Origin: Burkholderiales bacterium
GTDB taxonomy: Bacteria; Pseudomonadota; Gammaproteobacteria; Burkholderiales; Casimicrobiaceae
Assembly (NCBI GenBank): GCA_025935675.1
Contig: JAICUU010000005.1
Span: forward strand, 1-42,866
Length of the DNA stretch: 42,866 nucleotides
Reading direction: 5' to 3'
Shown: piece after piece, positions 8,926 through 17,360 of the stretch
Layout of the letters: every line of letters starts with the position of its first letter
How positions within the stretch are numbered: the stretch's first letter is position 1
Position numbers and translations under genes: made by a program
Notes under the pieces: generated by a model
The model's input: the letters and a program-made list of their open reading frames with translations, nothing else
Told to the model about the DNA's origin: nothing
Database searches by the model: none

Positions 8926-9990
8926 TCATCCATCGAGCCAGCGGCCGAGGTTCGCGGCGACGAACGCGTCGTCGTTGAGCTCGGGGTAGGCGCGATGGAC
9001 ACGGTCGATCTCGACCGCCTGTCCCGGCCCCAGCGTCTCGGCCGGGTCGAGGCATTCGATGCCGTCGAGCAATCCCTGCCGCCGCAACACCTCGTGGCAG
9101 CCGGCGATGCAGCCGGCGAAGTCGTTCGCCACGTCGAAGACCGCCGCGTTGCAATCGGTGACGGCGGCGTCGAGCGCGAGCCATTCGCTGCCGATCGATG
9201 CGGCATCGCGCGCTTCGGCGATCCGCGCGAAAAGCTCGCACGCGCGTTTCGTCCAGACGCTCCAGTGGCCGAGCAGTCCGCCGGCGATGCGCACGCGCAC
9301 GCGCTCGCCGCCGCGCGGGATTGCGTAGCGCGACAGGAGGTCGAGCACGATGTGGTCGTCGTTGCCGGTGTAGAGCGCCACGCGGTCCTCGGCCCGCGCG
9401 GCGACGACGCCGCGCACGACGTCGAGCGTGCGGTAGCGGTTGAACGGCGCGATCTTGATCGCGACGACGTTGTCGATCGCGGCGAAGCGCTCCCAGAAGC
9501 GCGCCGACAGCACGCGGCCGCCGACCGCCGTCTGCAGGTAGAAGCCGCAGAGCGGCATCTCGGCCGCGACGGCGCGGCAGTGCGCGACGAGCTCGTCGTC
9601 GGAGGCGCTCGCCAGCTGCGCGAGCCCGAGCAGCACCGCGTGATAGCCGAGCCCGCGCGCGACCGCCGCCTCGCGCACCGCCTGACGCGTGTCGCCGATC
9701 GCGCCGGCGACCATTGCCACTGGGCGATCGACCCAGCTGCGCGCCTCGTCGGCGGCGATCTCGAGCACTCGCGCGTAAAGGCCGTGCGCGCGGATCGCGA
9801 ACTGTGTGGTGTGCACGCCGACCGCGAGGCCGCCGCTGCCGGCGTCGAGGTAGTAGCGTGCCAACGCGCGCTGGCGGCGCTGGTCGAGCGTGCGCCCGCG
9901 CGTCAATGCGAGCGGGTGCGCCGGGATGACGGTGCCGGCGGCGATCGTCGCCGCGATCGCAGGTGGCAGGTCGGCGCGCGACAGTCCCAT
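8926..9990 (-). CDS. Dihydrodipicolinate synthase family (class I aldolase-like) protein
   Basis: The 354-residue protein opens MGLSRADLPPAIAATI and shows the DapA/NAL-type barrel: AHPLALTRGRTLDQRRQRA, GGLAVGVHTTQF (family-typical early strand), CGFYLQTAVGG with the conserved Tyr, and VVAIKIAPFNRY with the likely Schiff-base Lys. ALYTGNDDHIVLDLL matches the region that lines the active site. Family members cleave or form C-C bonds with pyruvate-like keto acids. It is longer than DapA (about 290), with a C-terminal extension ending in NLGRWLDG. It lies between the epimerase gene and the tct promoter, so it is probably co-transcribed with tetR and the epimerase. The substrate is unknown. Confidence 0.85.
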   Translation of the reverse strand: MGLSRADLPPAIAATIAAGTVIPAHPLALTRGRTLDQRRQRALARYYLDAGSGGLAVGVHTTQFAIRAHGLYARVLEIAADEARSWVDRPVAMVAGAIGDTRQAVREAAVARGLGYHAVLLGLAQLASASDDELVAHCRAVAAEMPLCGFYLQTAVGGRVLSARFWERFAAIDNVVAIKIAPFNRYRTLDVVRGVVAARAEDRVALYTGNDDHIVLDLLSRYAIPRGGERVRVRIAGGLLGHWSVWTKRACELFARIAEARDAASIGSEWLALDAAVTDCNAAVFDVANDFAGCIAGCHEVLRRQGLLDGIECLDPAETLGPGQAVEIDRVHRAYPELNDDAFVAANLGRWLDG

Positions 9991-10055
9991 GGCCCGCAGT
10001 TCAGCGCAGCGCGCGCGGTGGGCGCGGCATTTGCCGCGTGTCGCGGCGTGCGTGT

Positions 10056-11030
10056 TCAGTAGCGTCCATCGCGCGCCTCGAAATGCGTGGGCTTGCCGAG
10101 GCTCGCGCCGCCGCGCTCGAGCCAGTCGGCGGTCCAGTCGATCATCGTGTCGACGTCGATTGCCGGCGCTCCGAGCAGCGCCTGCGCGCGCCGCGTATCG
10201 GTGAGCCACGCCGTCGGCCCTTCCGTTCCGGTCGTGCGCACCGCGCGGCCGAAGCGCTCGCCGAACGCCTGCGCGACGTCCTTCACGCGCAGGAACGTGG
10301 CACCGCTGACGTTGAGCGGCGAGGTCGGCGTCGTGCAATGCGCGAGGAGGCGCAGCGCCGCGCTGTTGGCCTCGCCCTGCCAGATGACGTTGCAGCGCCC
10401 CATCGCGACGTCGACGGGCTCGTCCGCGAGGACCTTCCTCGCGATGTCGTGCAGCACGCCGTAGCGCATGTCGATCGCGTAATTGAGCCGGAACAGCCGG
10501 CCGGGCGTGCGCAGCCGCCGCGAGAAATGCTCGAACGCGCGCTCGCGGCCGACGCACGACCACGCGTACTCGCCGGGCGGGTCGACCGGGACGTCCTCGC
10601 TGGCGCCGGGCCCGTCGACGGCAACGAACGGGTAGACGCAGCCGGTGGAGAACGCGACGATGCGCGAGCCCGCGTAGCGCCGCGCGACGCGCGCCGGCAC
10701 CAGCACGTTCATCGCCCACGTGAGCGGCATATCGCCGCTCGAGCCGAACTTGCGGCCGGCCATGAATACGACGTTGGGCGCATCCGGCAACGCGTCGATG
10801 TTGGCGTCGTCGAGGAGGTCGGCGGCGACGCATTCGATGCCTTGCGCCGTGAGGCGCTCGCGCAAGCCCGGCTCGCTGAAGCGCGCGACGCCGATCACGC
10901 CCCGCGCCGGGTCGGCCCGCTTGGCAAGCCGCGCGAGCGTCGGGCCCATCTTGCCGCCGACGCCGAGGATGACGATCGCGCCCGGCGCGCGTGCGAGGTC
11001 GGCGCACAGTGCCGGCGAGGGCGCCGTCAT
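10056..11030 (-). CDS. NAD-dependent epimerase/dehydratase (extended SDR) family protein
   Basis: From the ATG at 11030 the protein has 324 residues. It contains a Rossmann start AIVILGVGGKMGPTLARLA, a VARFSEPGLRERL segment after beta 2, FMAGRKFGSSGDMPLTWAMN, and STGCVYPF followed by YAWSCVGRERAFEHFSR, in which a YxxxxxxR stretch replaces the canonical YxxxK. A C-terminal substrate domain follows. The unusual active-site spacing means classic SDR catalysis is not certain. An upstream ATG at 11096 would overlap tetR by 17 bp; I prefer 11030 because GAGGATTTC directly precedes it as a plausible ribosome binding site. Together with the Gfo/Idh/MocA protein it gives the locus two redox enzymes. 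Confidence 0.8.
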   Translation of the reverse strand: MTAPSPALCADLARAPGAIVILGVGGKMGPTLARLAKRADPARGVIGVARFSEPGLRERLTAQGIECVAADLLDDANIDALPDAPNVVFMAGRKFGSSGDMPLTWAMNVLVPARVARRYAGSRIVAFSTGCVYPFVAVDGPGASEDVPVDPPGEYAWSCVGRERAFEHFSRRLRTPGRLFRLNYAIDMRYGVLHDIARKVLADEPVDVAMGRCNVIWQGEANSAALRLLAHCTTPTSPLNVSGATFLRVKDVAQAFGERFGRAVRTTGTEGPTAWLTDTRRAQALLGAPAIDVDTMIDWTADWLERGGASLGKPTHFEARDGRY

Positions 11031-11079
11031 GAAATCCTCGAGCGCGTCGGCGTCGGCGAAGCCGGACGGCCGCGCGGGA

Positions 11080-11787
11080 TCAGCTTGCGCGGCCATGCGG
11101 CGCGGCGAGGTAGCCCAGGATCACGTCGGTCATGTGCGCGAGCCGCTCGGCGCGCGCCTTCGGCGCCATCAGGTCGCGCTCGAAGATCGTCGACAGCGTG
11201 AAGCGATTGGAGAAGTAGAAGTAGCCGACGCCGGCGATCGTGATGTAGAGCTGCACCGGGTCGACGCCGCGGCGGAAGGCGCCCGCGCGCTCGCCGCGCG
11301 CGAGGATGTCGCCGAGCGTCGCGATCAGCGGCGACTGGATCCGCGCGATGCGCGCAACGCCACGGATATGGCGCGCGCGATGGAGGTTCTCGCTGTTGAG
11401 CAGCGTGACGAACTCGGGGTGCGCGACGAAGTAGTTCCAGGTGAAGGCGACCAGTCGCCGGATCGCCGCCACCGGATCGAGGCGGCCGAGGTTCAGCGCC
11501 TGCTCGGCGTTGCGGATGCCGGCGTAGGCGTGCTCGAGCACGGCGAGGAACAGCGCCTCCTTGTTGCCGAAGTAGTAGTAGAGCATCCGCTTGTTGACGC
11601 TCGCCGCGTCGGCGATGCGGTCGACGCGCGCGCCGCCCAAGCCGAGCTCGGCGAATTCGGCGGTGGCGGCCTCGAGGATGCGCGCGCGGCTCGCGTCGGC
11701 GTCGCGCGGCGCGGCCGGCGTCGGCTTGGGCGATGGCGAGCCGGCGCGCGGACGCGAGCGCGTGCGGCGGGCGGCGTCACGGGGCAT
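11080..11787 (-). CDS. TetR/AcrR family transcriptional regulator
   Basis: The 235-residue protein has a basic Pro/Arg-rich N-terminal tail, then the TetR DNA-binding domain: SRARILEAATAEFAELG, ARVDRIADAASVNKRMLYYYFGNKEALFLAVL (about residues 33-83). The C-terminal ligand and dimer domain follows, with an Arg-rich segment ENLHRARHIRGVARIARIQ. It heads the minus-strand catabolic locus and lies 10 bp downstream of a GTTAAC-N6-GTTAC operator that also occurs at the tct promoter. The simplest model is an autoregulated repressor released by the imported substrate or an intermediate. No ribosome binding site is evident before its ATG. Confidence 0.93.
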   Translation of the reverse strand: MPRDAARRTRSRPRAGSPSPKPTPAAPRDADASRARILEAATAEFAELGLGGARVDRIADAASVNKRMLYYYFGNKEALFLAVLEHAYAGIRNAEQALNLGRLDPVAAIRRLVAFTWNYFVAHPEFVTLLNSENLHRARHIRGVARIARIQSPLIATLGDILARGERAGAFRRGVDPVQLYITIAGVGYFYFSNRFTLSTIFERDLMAPKARAERLAHMTDVILGYLAAPHGRAS

Positions 11788-11796
11788 CCGGCCATG

Positions 11797-11813
11797 GTAA
11801 CCGGACAGTTAAC
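11797..11813. promoter_or_regulatory. Candidate TetR autoregulatory operator, GTTAAC-N6-GTTAC
   Basis: Read on the minus strand this is GTTAACTGTCCGGTTAC, the same half-sites and spacing as the site at 8830-8846; only the six central bases differ. It ends 10 bp before the tetR start codon. The agreement of 11 half-site positions at two regulatory points of one locus supports a real operator. Confidence 0.66.
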
Positions 11814-11846
11814 TGCGTCGCAAGCGGGCGGCACCGCCGGCGCGGC

Positions 11847-11981
11847 TCAGGCGTGCCCTTCCCCCACCTTGACGATCTGAGCGTTCGCCGCTCGCTCCGC
11901 TCGCTTGACGTTCGCTGGCGCTCACGTCAGCGAACGCCGAGATCGTCAGAGATGGGCTTCGCCGACTTTGACGATCTTCAT
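11847..11981. repeat. Degenerate 36-bp duplication of the pyk 3' end, within a long inverted repeat
   Basis: The last 12 codons of pyk including its stop (11946-11981, encoding IVKVGEAHL-stop) recur as a diverged copy at 11847-11882 (encoding IVKVGEGHA-stop). The copy is exactly 99 bases away, in the same reading frame, with two stops between. Part of it forms an inverted repeat: arms 11870-11888 and 11930-11948 match at 17 of 19 positions, and the intervening DNA contains a further TTCGCTG/CAGCGAA pair. The structure could act as an mRNA 3'-end hairpin, but no T-run follows. Confidence 0.7.
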
Positions 11982-13373
11982 CGTGTTGGTGCCGCCCGAC
12001 GTGCCCATCGGCTCGCCGATCGTCAGCACGATGAGGTCGCCGTGCTGCACCTCGCCGCGCTGCAGGAGCTCGCGCTCGGCGGCGCGCAGCACCTCGTCGC
12101 GGTCGGTGCTCTGCTCGAGGTAGAGCGGCCGCACGTTGCGGTAGAGCGCCATCTTGCGCTGCGTGGCGACCTTCGGCGTCAGGGCGTAGATCGGCGAGCC
12201 GCAATCGTGGCGCGACATCCACAGCGCCGTCGAGCCGGAGTCGGTCAGCGACGCCACCGCCTTCACCTTGAGGTGGAACGCGGTGAAGATCGTCGCCATC
12301 GCGATCGACTGGTCGATCCGCGTGAACGTGCGATTGAGGAAATCGCGGTCGAGCTCGGCCACGCGCGAGTTCTCCGCCTCGACGCAGATCTGCGCCATCG
12401 TCTCGACGGTCTCGACCGGGTACTTGCCCGACGCCGTCTCCGCCGACAGCATCACGGCGTCGGTGCCGTCGAGCACGGCGTTGGCGACGTCCGACACTTC
12501 GGCGCGCGTCGGCACCGGGTTCTGGATCATCGATTCCATCATCTGCGTCGCCGTGATCGTCAGCTTGTTCTGCTCGCGCGCGAGCCGGATCATCCGCTTC
12601 TGCAGGCCCGGCACCGACGCGTTGCCGACCTCGATCGCGAGGTCGCCGCGCGCGACCATGATGCCGTCCGACGCGTCGATGATCTCCTCCAGCGCGGTGA
12701 TCGCTTCGGCGCGCTCGATCTTGGCGATCAGCTTGGCGTCGCCGCCGGCGGCGCGCACGAGCTGGCGCGCCATGTACATGTCCTGGCGGCTCTTCGGGAA
12801 CGACACGGCGAGGTAGTCGGCGCCGATCTGCGCGGCGACCTTGACGTCGTCCATGTCCTTCGCGGTCAGCGCCGCCGCGGTGAGGCCGCCGCCCATCCGG
12901 TTGATGCCCTTGTTGTTCGACAGCACGCCGCCGACCTCGACGGTGGTGACGATGCGCGGCCCGCTGACCGAATCGACGCGCAGCCGGATCAGCCCGTCGT
13001 TGAGCAGCAGCACGACGCCGGGCGCGACGTCGCGCGGCAACTCCTTGTAGTCGAGGCCGACATGGTCGTTGTCGCCGAGCTCCGCTGCGGCGTCGAGCAC
13101 GAACTTCTGGCCGGCGGCGAGGTCGACCTTGCCGTCCTTGAACTTGCCGATGCGGATCTTCGGGCCCTGCAGGTCGGCCATCACCGCGACCTCACGTCCC
13201 TGCGCCTTGGCCGCCTCGCGCACCGCGCTCGCGCGCGCGACGTGATCGGCGGCGACGCCGTGCGAGAAGTTGAGGCGCACGACATCGACGCCGCCGTGAA
13301 TGAGCCGGGCGAGGACGTCCGGCGACGACGAGGCGGGACCGAGCGTGGCGACGATCTTGGTGGCGCGGGGCAT
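11946..13373 (-). CDS. pyk: Pyruvate kinase
   Basis: The 475-residue protein has a full-length pyruvate kinase layout. It starts MPRATKIVATLGPASS, followed by VVRLNFSHG, VMADLQGPKIRIG, the B-domain region, NKGINRMGGGLTAAALTAKD, the KIERAEAI segment with the catalytic Lys, IMVARGDLAIEVG and the ATQMMESMI family signature. The C-terminal allosteric domain ends in TNTMKIVKVGEAHL. The enzyme transfers phosphate from phosphoenolpyruvate to ADP in the last step of glycolysis. It lies 70 bp downstream of pgk in the same direction and closes the tkt-gap-pgk-pyk block. Its 3' end is duplicated just downstream in degenerate form. Confidence 0.98.
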   Translation of the reverse strand: MPRATKIVATLGPASSSPDVLARLIHGGVDVVRLNFSHGVAADHVARASAVREAAKAQGREVAVMADLQGPKIRIGKFKDGKVDLAAGQKFVLDAAAELGDNDHVGLDYKELPRDVAPGVVLLLNDGLIRLRVDSVSGPRIVTTVEVGGVLSNNKGINRMGGGLTAAALTAKDMDDVKVAAQIGADYLAVSFPKSRQDMYMARQLVRAAGGDAKLIAKIERAEAITALEEIIDASDGIMVARGDLAIEVGNASVPGLQKRMIRLAREQNKLTITATQMMESMIQNPVPTRAEVSDVANAVLDGTDAVMLSAETASGKYPVETVETMAQICVEAENSRVAELDRDFLNRTFTRIDQSIAMATIFTAFHLKVKAVASLTDSGSTALWMSRHDCGSPIYALTPKVATQRKMALYRNVRPLYLEQSTDRDEVLRAAERELLQRGEVQHGDLIVLTIGEPMGTSGGTNTMKIVKVGEAHL

Positions 13374-13443
13374 GATGGTGAACCGTCCGGAGAGTGCGAA
13401 AGCGAAGGCGCGATGGTACGGCGGCCTTGGCCGATCGGGGAAG

Positions 13444-14622
13444 TCAGGCGCGCGCTTCCAGTGCCGCGACCGCCGGCAGCGTGCGACCTTCGAGGAACTC
13501 GAGGAAGGCGCCGCCCGCCGTCGAGATGTACGAGACGCGGTCCGCGATGCCGAACGCGTTGATCGCCGCGATCGTGTCGCCGCCGCCCGCGATCGAGAAG
13601 GCCTTCGCGTTGGCGATCGCCTCGGCGAGCGCACGCGTGCCGGCGGCGAACGCCGGGAATTCGAATACGCCCACCGGGCCGTTCCACACGATCGTGCCGG
13701 CGCCATCGACGATTGCGCGGAGCGCCGCGACCGAGCGCGGTCCGAGGTCGAGGATCAGGTCATCGTCGGCGACGTCGGCGATCGTCTTGGTGACGGGCGT
13801 CGCGTCGGCGGCGAACGTCTTTGCGGTCACCGCGTCGACGGGAATCGGCACCTTGCCCGGAAAGCGCTCGAGGATCGCCTTCGCCTCGCCGGCGAGATCG
13901 GCCTCGGCGAGCGAACGGCCGATGCGGCCGCCCGCAGCAACGATGAACGTGTTGGCAATGCCGCCGCCGACGACCAGCGTGTCGACCTTCGCGGCGAGCG
14001 TCGTCAGGATCGACAGCTTGGTCGACACCTTGGCGCCCCCGACGATCGCCACCAGCGGGCGCTTGGGATGCGCGAGCGCCTTCGTCAGCGCGTCGAGCTC
14101 GGCGGCCATCAGCGGTCCCGCGCAGGCGACGGCCGCGAACCGCGCGACGCCGTGCGTGGTGGCCTCGGCGCGATGTGCGGTGGCGAACGCGTCGTTGACG
14201 TACACGTCGCAGAGCGCGGCGATCTTGCGCGCGAGCGCCGGATCGTCCTTCTTCTCGCCGCGATTGATCCGGCAGTTCTCGAGCAGCACGAGGTCGCCCG
14301 GTGCGAGCGCGTCATGCCACGCGCCGCCGTCGACCCAGTCCTTGACGAGCGGCACGTCGCGGCCGAGGAGATCGGCCAGCCTCGCCGCGACGGGCGCGAG
14401 CGAATCGGCGGGCGTCCACGTGCCCTCGGTGGGGCGCCCGAGGTGCGAGGTGACCATCACCGCGGCGCCACGTGCGAGTGCGTCGCGGATCGCCGGCAGC
14501 GACGCGCGGATGCGCGTGTCGTCGGTGATCGCGCCGGCGTCGTCCTGCGGCACGTTGAGGTCGGAGCGGACCAGCACGCGCTTGCCGCGCACGTCGACAT
14601 CCGCGAGTCTCTTCACGTGCAT
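13444..14622 (-). CDS. pgk: Phosphoglycerate kinase
   Basis: The 392-residue protein is a complete [14 protein letters not shown] (N-terminal substrate-binding signature), [64 protein letters not shown], then the nucleotide domain with [13 protein letters not shown] and [12 protein letters not shown]. It interconverts 1,3-bisphosphoglycerate plus ADP and 3-phosphoglycerate plus ATP in the cytoplasm. PGK genes usually read LLENVRF; here it is LLENCRI, a conservative change. The gene starts 9 bp after the DUF6356 gene and precedes pyk. Confidence 0.98.
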   Translation of the reverse strand: MHVKRLADVDVRGKRVLVRSDLNVPQDDAGAITDDTRIRASLPAIRDALARGAAVMVTSHLGRPTEGTWTPADSLAPVAARLADLLGRDVPLVKDWVDGGAWHDALAPGDLVLLENCRINRGEKKDDPALARKIAALCDVYVNDAFATAHRAEATTHGVARFAAVACAGPLMAAELDALTKALAHPKRPLVAIVGGAKVSTKLSILTTLAAKVDTLVVGGGIANTFIVAAGGRIGRSLAEADLAGEAKAILERFPGKVPIPVDAVTAKTFAADATPVTKTIADVADDDLILDLGPRSVAALRAIVDGAGTIVWNGPVGVFEFPAFAAGTRALAEAIANAKAFSIAGGGDTIAAINAFGIADRVSYISTAGGAFLEFLEGRTLPAVAALEARA

Positions 14623-14631
14623 CGCGCGCGC

Positions 14632-14889
14632 CTAGATCGAGTAGTCGATCGGCTGCATCGTCGCCGCATCGACGATCCGGATCGCCCGGCCGCGCGCCGC
14701 CGCGCGCATCCGCACCAGCTCGTCGCTGATGCGCCCCGCGGTGGTGACGAACAGGAACGGGAAGATCGCGTGGACGAGCGCCGCGAGGCCGCCGGCCGTC
14801 ATCCGCGCGCCGAAGCGCATCGCGAACCGGAGGTGCTCGAGGTAAGTCTCGCCGACGGAAGACGGATGCGCGGTGAAGGGATTCGCCAT
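14632..14889 (-). CDS. DUF6356 family small protein
   Basis: This 85-residue protein begins MANPFTAHPSSVGETYLEHL and continues with a conserved amphipathic/hydrophobic stretch, RMTAGGLAALVHAIFPFLFV, then a basic RMRAAARGRA tail. The NPF.HP...GETY.EH and HA.FPF.F pattern matches proteins annotated as DUF6356, often called capsule-biosynthesis-related without experimental support. One short hydrophobic segment could associate with the membrane. It lies 5 bp downstream of the sulfotransferase and 9 bp upstream of pgk, so it is co-transcribed with them. Function unknown. Confidence 0.78.
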   Translation of the reverse strand: MANPFTAHPSSVGETYLEHLRFAMRFGARMTAGGLAALVHAIFPFLFVTTAGRISDELVRMRAAARGRAIRIVDAATMQPIDYSI

Positions 14890-14894
14890 GGTCG

Positions 14895-15686
14895 CTATGC
14901 CGGAGCGGGCTGCGTTGCGGGAGGCGCGGCGACGGCCACGGCCGCGCGCGTGAACTCGTTGCCGCGATCGGCGATCGCGGTGTCGATGTAGTCGATGTCG
15001 GCCGCCGACAGGTAGTCGACGTAGCCGCCGACCTTGCCGCGCCGCACCTTGAACGCCTCGGGGTCACCCTCGCGGCCCGGCACCAGCGCGCTGCCGCGGA
15101 AGCGCTGCTCGGCCTCGCCACGCTGGAGGTTCTCGAAGCGGCAGTAGTCGACCGCGGCGGCGATCGCCTCGCTGGGGGCCTCGATGCCGAAGAACGGCAG
15201 CACGCGCGCGAGCGTGCCCGCCGTGTCGGCGTGCAGCTCCTCGTAGCGGATGAACATGAACGCCGCGGGCACGTGGCGCTGCTCGGCCCAGAGGCCGTAG
15301 AAAGTCAGCAGCTTGTCGACGCCGTAGCGATCGTCGCGCAGGAACGGCGAGATCGGCCCCTGCCACACGTCGATGCGGCGCGTCGCCTGGAAGTACGCCG
15401 ATACGAGGTTGTCGCGCACGTCGCGGCCGAGCAGCAGCACGCGCTTGCCGGCGTAGCCGCGGCGATCGCGGCGCATGTCCTGCCAGCGCACGTTGTAGCG
15501 CATCGCGCTGCCGTCGTGGTCGAAGCCGATCGTCGGCACGCCGGCGCGGCGTGCCAGGAACTCGGTCTCGAGGATGCGCCGCTCCGAGAGGCCGAGCGAA
15601 TCGGCGAGCACCTTGCCGACGAGCGCGCGCAGCCACGTGCGTCCCGCCTTCGGGTACGACAGCGCGTAGGCGTCGGCCTCGATCAT
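14895..15686 (-). CDS. Sulfotransferase family protein
   Basis: The 263-residue protein carries the signatures of PAPS-dependent sulfotransferases: SYPKAGRTWLR (10-20) as the 5'-phosphosulfate loop, GRDVRDNLVSAYFQ (about 87-100) with the Arg and Ser that bind the 3'-phosphate, and KVRRGKVGGYVDYLS near the C-terminus, equivalent to the RKGxxGxW motif. FIRYEELHADTAGTLARVL is the typical intermediate helix. It has no signal peptide and would act in the cytoplasm, transferring sulfate from PAPS to an unknown hydroxyl or amine. Its place between gap and pgk is unexpected, and nothing nearby names the acceptor. Confidence 0.86.
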   Translation of the reverse strand: MIEADAYALSYPKAGRTWLRALVGKVLADSLGLSERRILETEFLARRAGVPTIGFDHDGSAMRYNVRWQDMRRDRRGYAGKRVLLLGRDVRDNLVSAYFQATRRIDVWQGPISPFLRDDRYGVDKLLTFYGLWAEQRHVPAAFMFIRYEELHADTAGTLARVLPFFGIEAPSEAIAAAVDYCRFENLQRGEAEQRFRGSALVPGREGDPEAFKVRRGKVGGYVDYLSAADIDYIDTAIADRGNEFTRAAVAVAAPPATQPAPA

Positions 15687-15759
15687 CGGCGGCGCGTCAC
15701 TCCGTCGAGCGCGCCGCCGCGCCTCGCGTGCGTATCGCCGGCCGCGACGGCTCGGCGCA

Positions 15760-16773
15760 TCAGCGCGCGCCCATCAGCGCCACCGCGGTGTCGAGCAGCC
15801 GGTTCGAGAATCCCCATTCGTTGTCGTACCAGCTCGACACCTTGACGAGGCGTCCCGCCACCTTGGTCAGCGTCGCGTCGAACGTCGACGACGCCGGATC
15901 GTGGTTGAAGTCGCACGACACGAGCGGCGCGGTGTTGTAGTTCAGGATGCCCTTCAGCGGTCCCGCTTCAGACGCCGCCTTCATGATGCCGTTGACCTCG
16001 TCGACGCTGGTGTCGCGCGCGGCGATGAACGACAGGTCGACGATCGACACGTTGATCGTCGGCACGCGGATCGCATAGCCGTCGAGCTTGCCGGCGAGCT
16101 CGGGCATGACGAGGCCGAGCGCGCTCGCAGCACCCGTCTTGGTCGGGATCATGTTCATCGGCGCCGAGCGCGCTCGGCGCAGGTCCTCGTGGTAGACGTC
16201 GGTCAACACCTGGTCGTTGGTGTACGCGTGCACGGTCGTCATCAGGCCGGTGGTGATGCCGAGCTTGTCGTTGAGCGGCTTCACCAGCGGCGCGAGGCAG
16301 TTGGTCGTGCACGACGCGTTGGAAATGACCGTGTGCGACGCCCTGAGCGACTGGTGGTTGACGCCGTAGACGATCGTCGCGTCGACGTCCTTGCCGCCGG
16401 GCGCCGAGATGATCACCTTCCTGGCGCCGCCCTTGAGGTGCGCCGAGGCCTTTTCCTTGCTGGTGAAGAAGCCCGTGCACTCGAGCACGAGGTCGACGCC
16501 CAGCGCGCCCCAGGGCAGCGCCGCGGGGTCGCGGTTGGCGAGCACGCGGATGCGATCGCCGTTGACGACCATCTCCTCGCCTTCGACGGCGACCTTGCCG
16601 GGAAAGCGCCCGTGCGCGGTGTCGTGGCGCGTCAGGTGCGCGTTGGTCTCGGGGCTGCCGAGGTCGTTGATCGCGACGATCGCAAGATCGTGCTTCTTGC
16701 CGCCCTCGTAGTGCGCGCGCAACGTGTTGCGGCCGATGCGTCCATAGCCGTTGATCGCCACCTTGATCGTCAT
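15760..16773 (-). CDS. gap: Glyceraldehyde-3-phosphate dehydrogenase, type I
   Basis: From the ATG at 16773 the protein has 337 residues. It contains the NAD-binding start [31 protein letters not shown], the catalytic [12 protein letters not shown] (Cys155), the HAYTNDQ motif with the phosphate-site residues, and a C-terminal [13 protein letters not shown]. It catalyses the NAD-dependent phosphorylating oxidation of glyceraldehyde 3-phosphate. AGGAG and AGAAGG both occur within 15 bases of the ATG, supporting this start over the longer upstream frame. It lies 32 bp after the acetyltransferase gene in the glycolytic operon. Confidence 0.98.
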   Translation of the reverse strand: MTIKVAINGYGRIGRNTLRAHYEGGKKHDLAIVAINDLGSPETNAHLTRHDTAHGRFPGKVAVEGEEMVVNGDRIRVLANRDPAALPWGALGVDLVLECTGFFTSKEKASAHLKGGARKVIISAPGGKDVDATIVYGVNHQSLRASHTVISNASCTTNCLAPLVKPLNDKLGITTGLMTTVHAYTNDQVLTDVYHEDLRRARSAPMNMIPTKTGAASALGLVMPELAGKLDGYAIRVPTINVSIVDLSFIAARDTSVDEVNGIMKAASEAGPLKGILNYNTAPLVSCDFNHDPASSTFDATLTKVAGRLVKVSSWYDNEWGFSNRLLDTAVALMGAR

Positions 16774-16805
16774 GCCTTCTGGTCTCCTCGAACGTTGAAC
16801 GAGAT

Positions 16806-17360
16806 TCAGTGGACGGCCGCGTCGCGCGTCGCGGCGACGAGCGCCGGCAGGTCGCGCCATCCGTAGCCCGCCTCGACGAGGTCCATCCCATCCCATTGGA
16901 ACGGCTGCTCGACGATGAGTTCGGCGCCGTGCCCCTCGTAGAACGCGCGCGCCCCCTTGTTGCCGGCGATGACCCAGACGATCATCCCGGCGACCTTTTG
17001 CGCCACGAGCGCCGCGGCGGTGACGCCGAGGAGCTTGCTGCCGAGGCCCAAGCGCTGGTAGGCGGGCTTGAGGTAGATCGCGGCGAGCTCGGCGTCGAAG
17101 CCGTGCTTCGCTTCAGGCAGCACGGCACCCGCGGCGAATCCCAGCACGCCGTCCGCGTCCTCGGCGACGAACACCTGCGAGCGCGGGCTTTGCGCCGACA
17201 GCGTGCGGTCCCACAGCGTCGCGCTCGCCTCGACGCTCATGCCGTCGAGGTAGGCCTGCGGGATCATGCCGCGGTACGTGGTGCGCCAGCTCTCGACGCG
17301 CACCCGCGCGATCGCCACGGCGTCGTCGACGCTGGCGCGGCGGATGCGGATGTCGATCAT
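16806..17360 (-). CDS. GNAT family N-acetyltransferase
   Basis: The 184-residue protein is a single GNAT domain: [26 protein letters not shown] at the N-terminus, [16 protein letters not shown] (beta 2-3), [19 protein letters not shown] with the acetyl-CoA pyrophosphate-binding Q-x-x-G-x-G/S loop, and a closing [19 protein letters not shown] strand-helix with the usual N...A..FY motif. Acceptor unknown. Its ATG overlaps the tkt stop as ATGA, indicating coupling to transketolase. A role in acetylating a metabolic protein or small molecule cannot be distinguished. Confidence 0.9.
   Translation of the reverse strand: MIDIRIRRASVDDAVAIARVRVESWRTTYRGMIPQAYLDGMSVEASATLWDRTLSAQSPRSQVFVAEDADGVLGFAAGAVLPEAKHGFDAELAAIYLKPAYQRLGLGSKLLGVTAAALVAQKVAGMIVWVIAGNKGARAFYEGHGAELIVEQPFQWDGMDLVEAGYGWRDLPALVAATRDAAVH

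Noticed and set aside
11882-11945. CRISPR-like or short tandem repeat from the recurring gctcgctccgctcgc and gttcgct motifs
   Set aside because: The units are short, irregular and lack spacers; they are explained by the duplicated pyk end and its inverted repeat.
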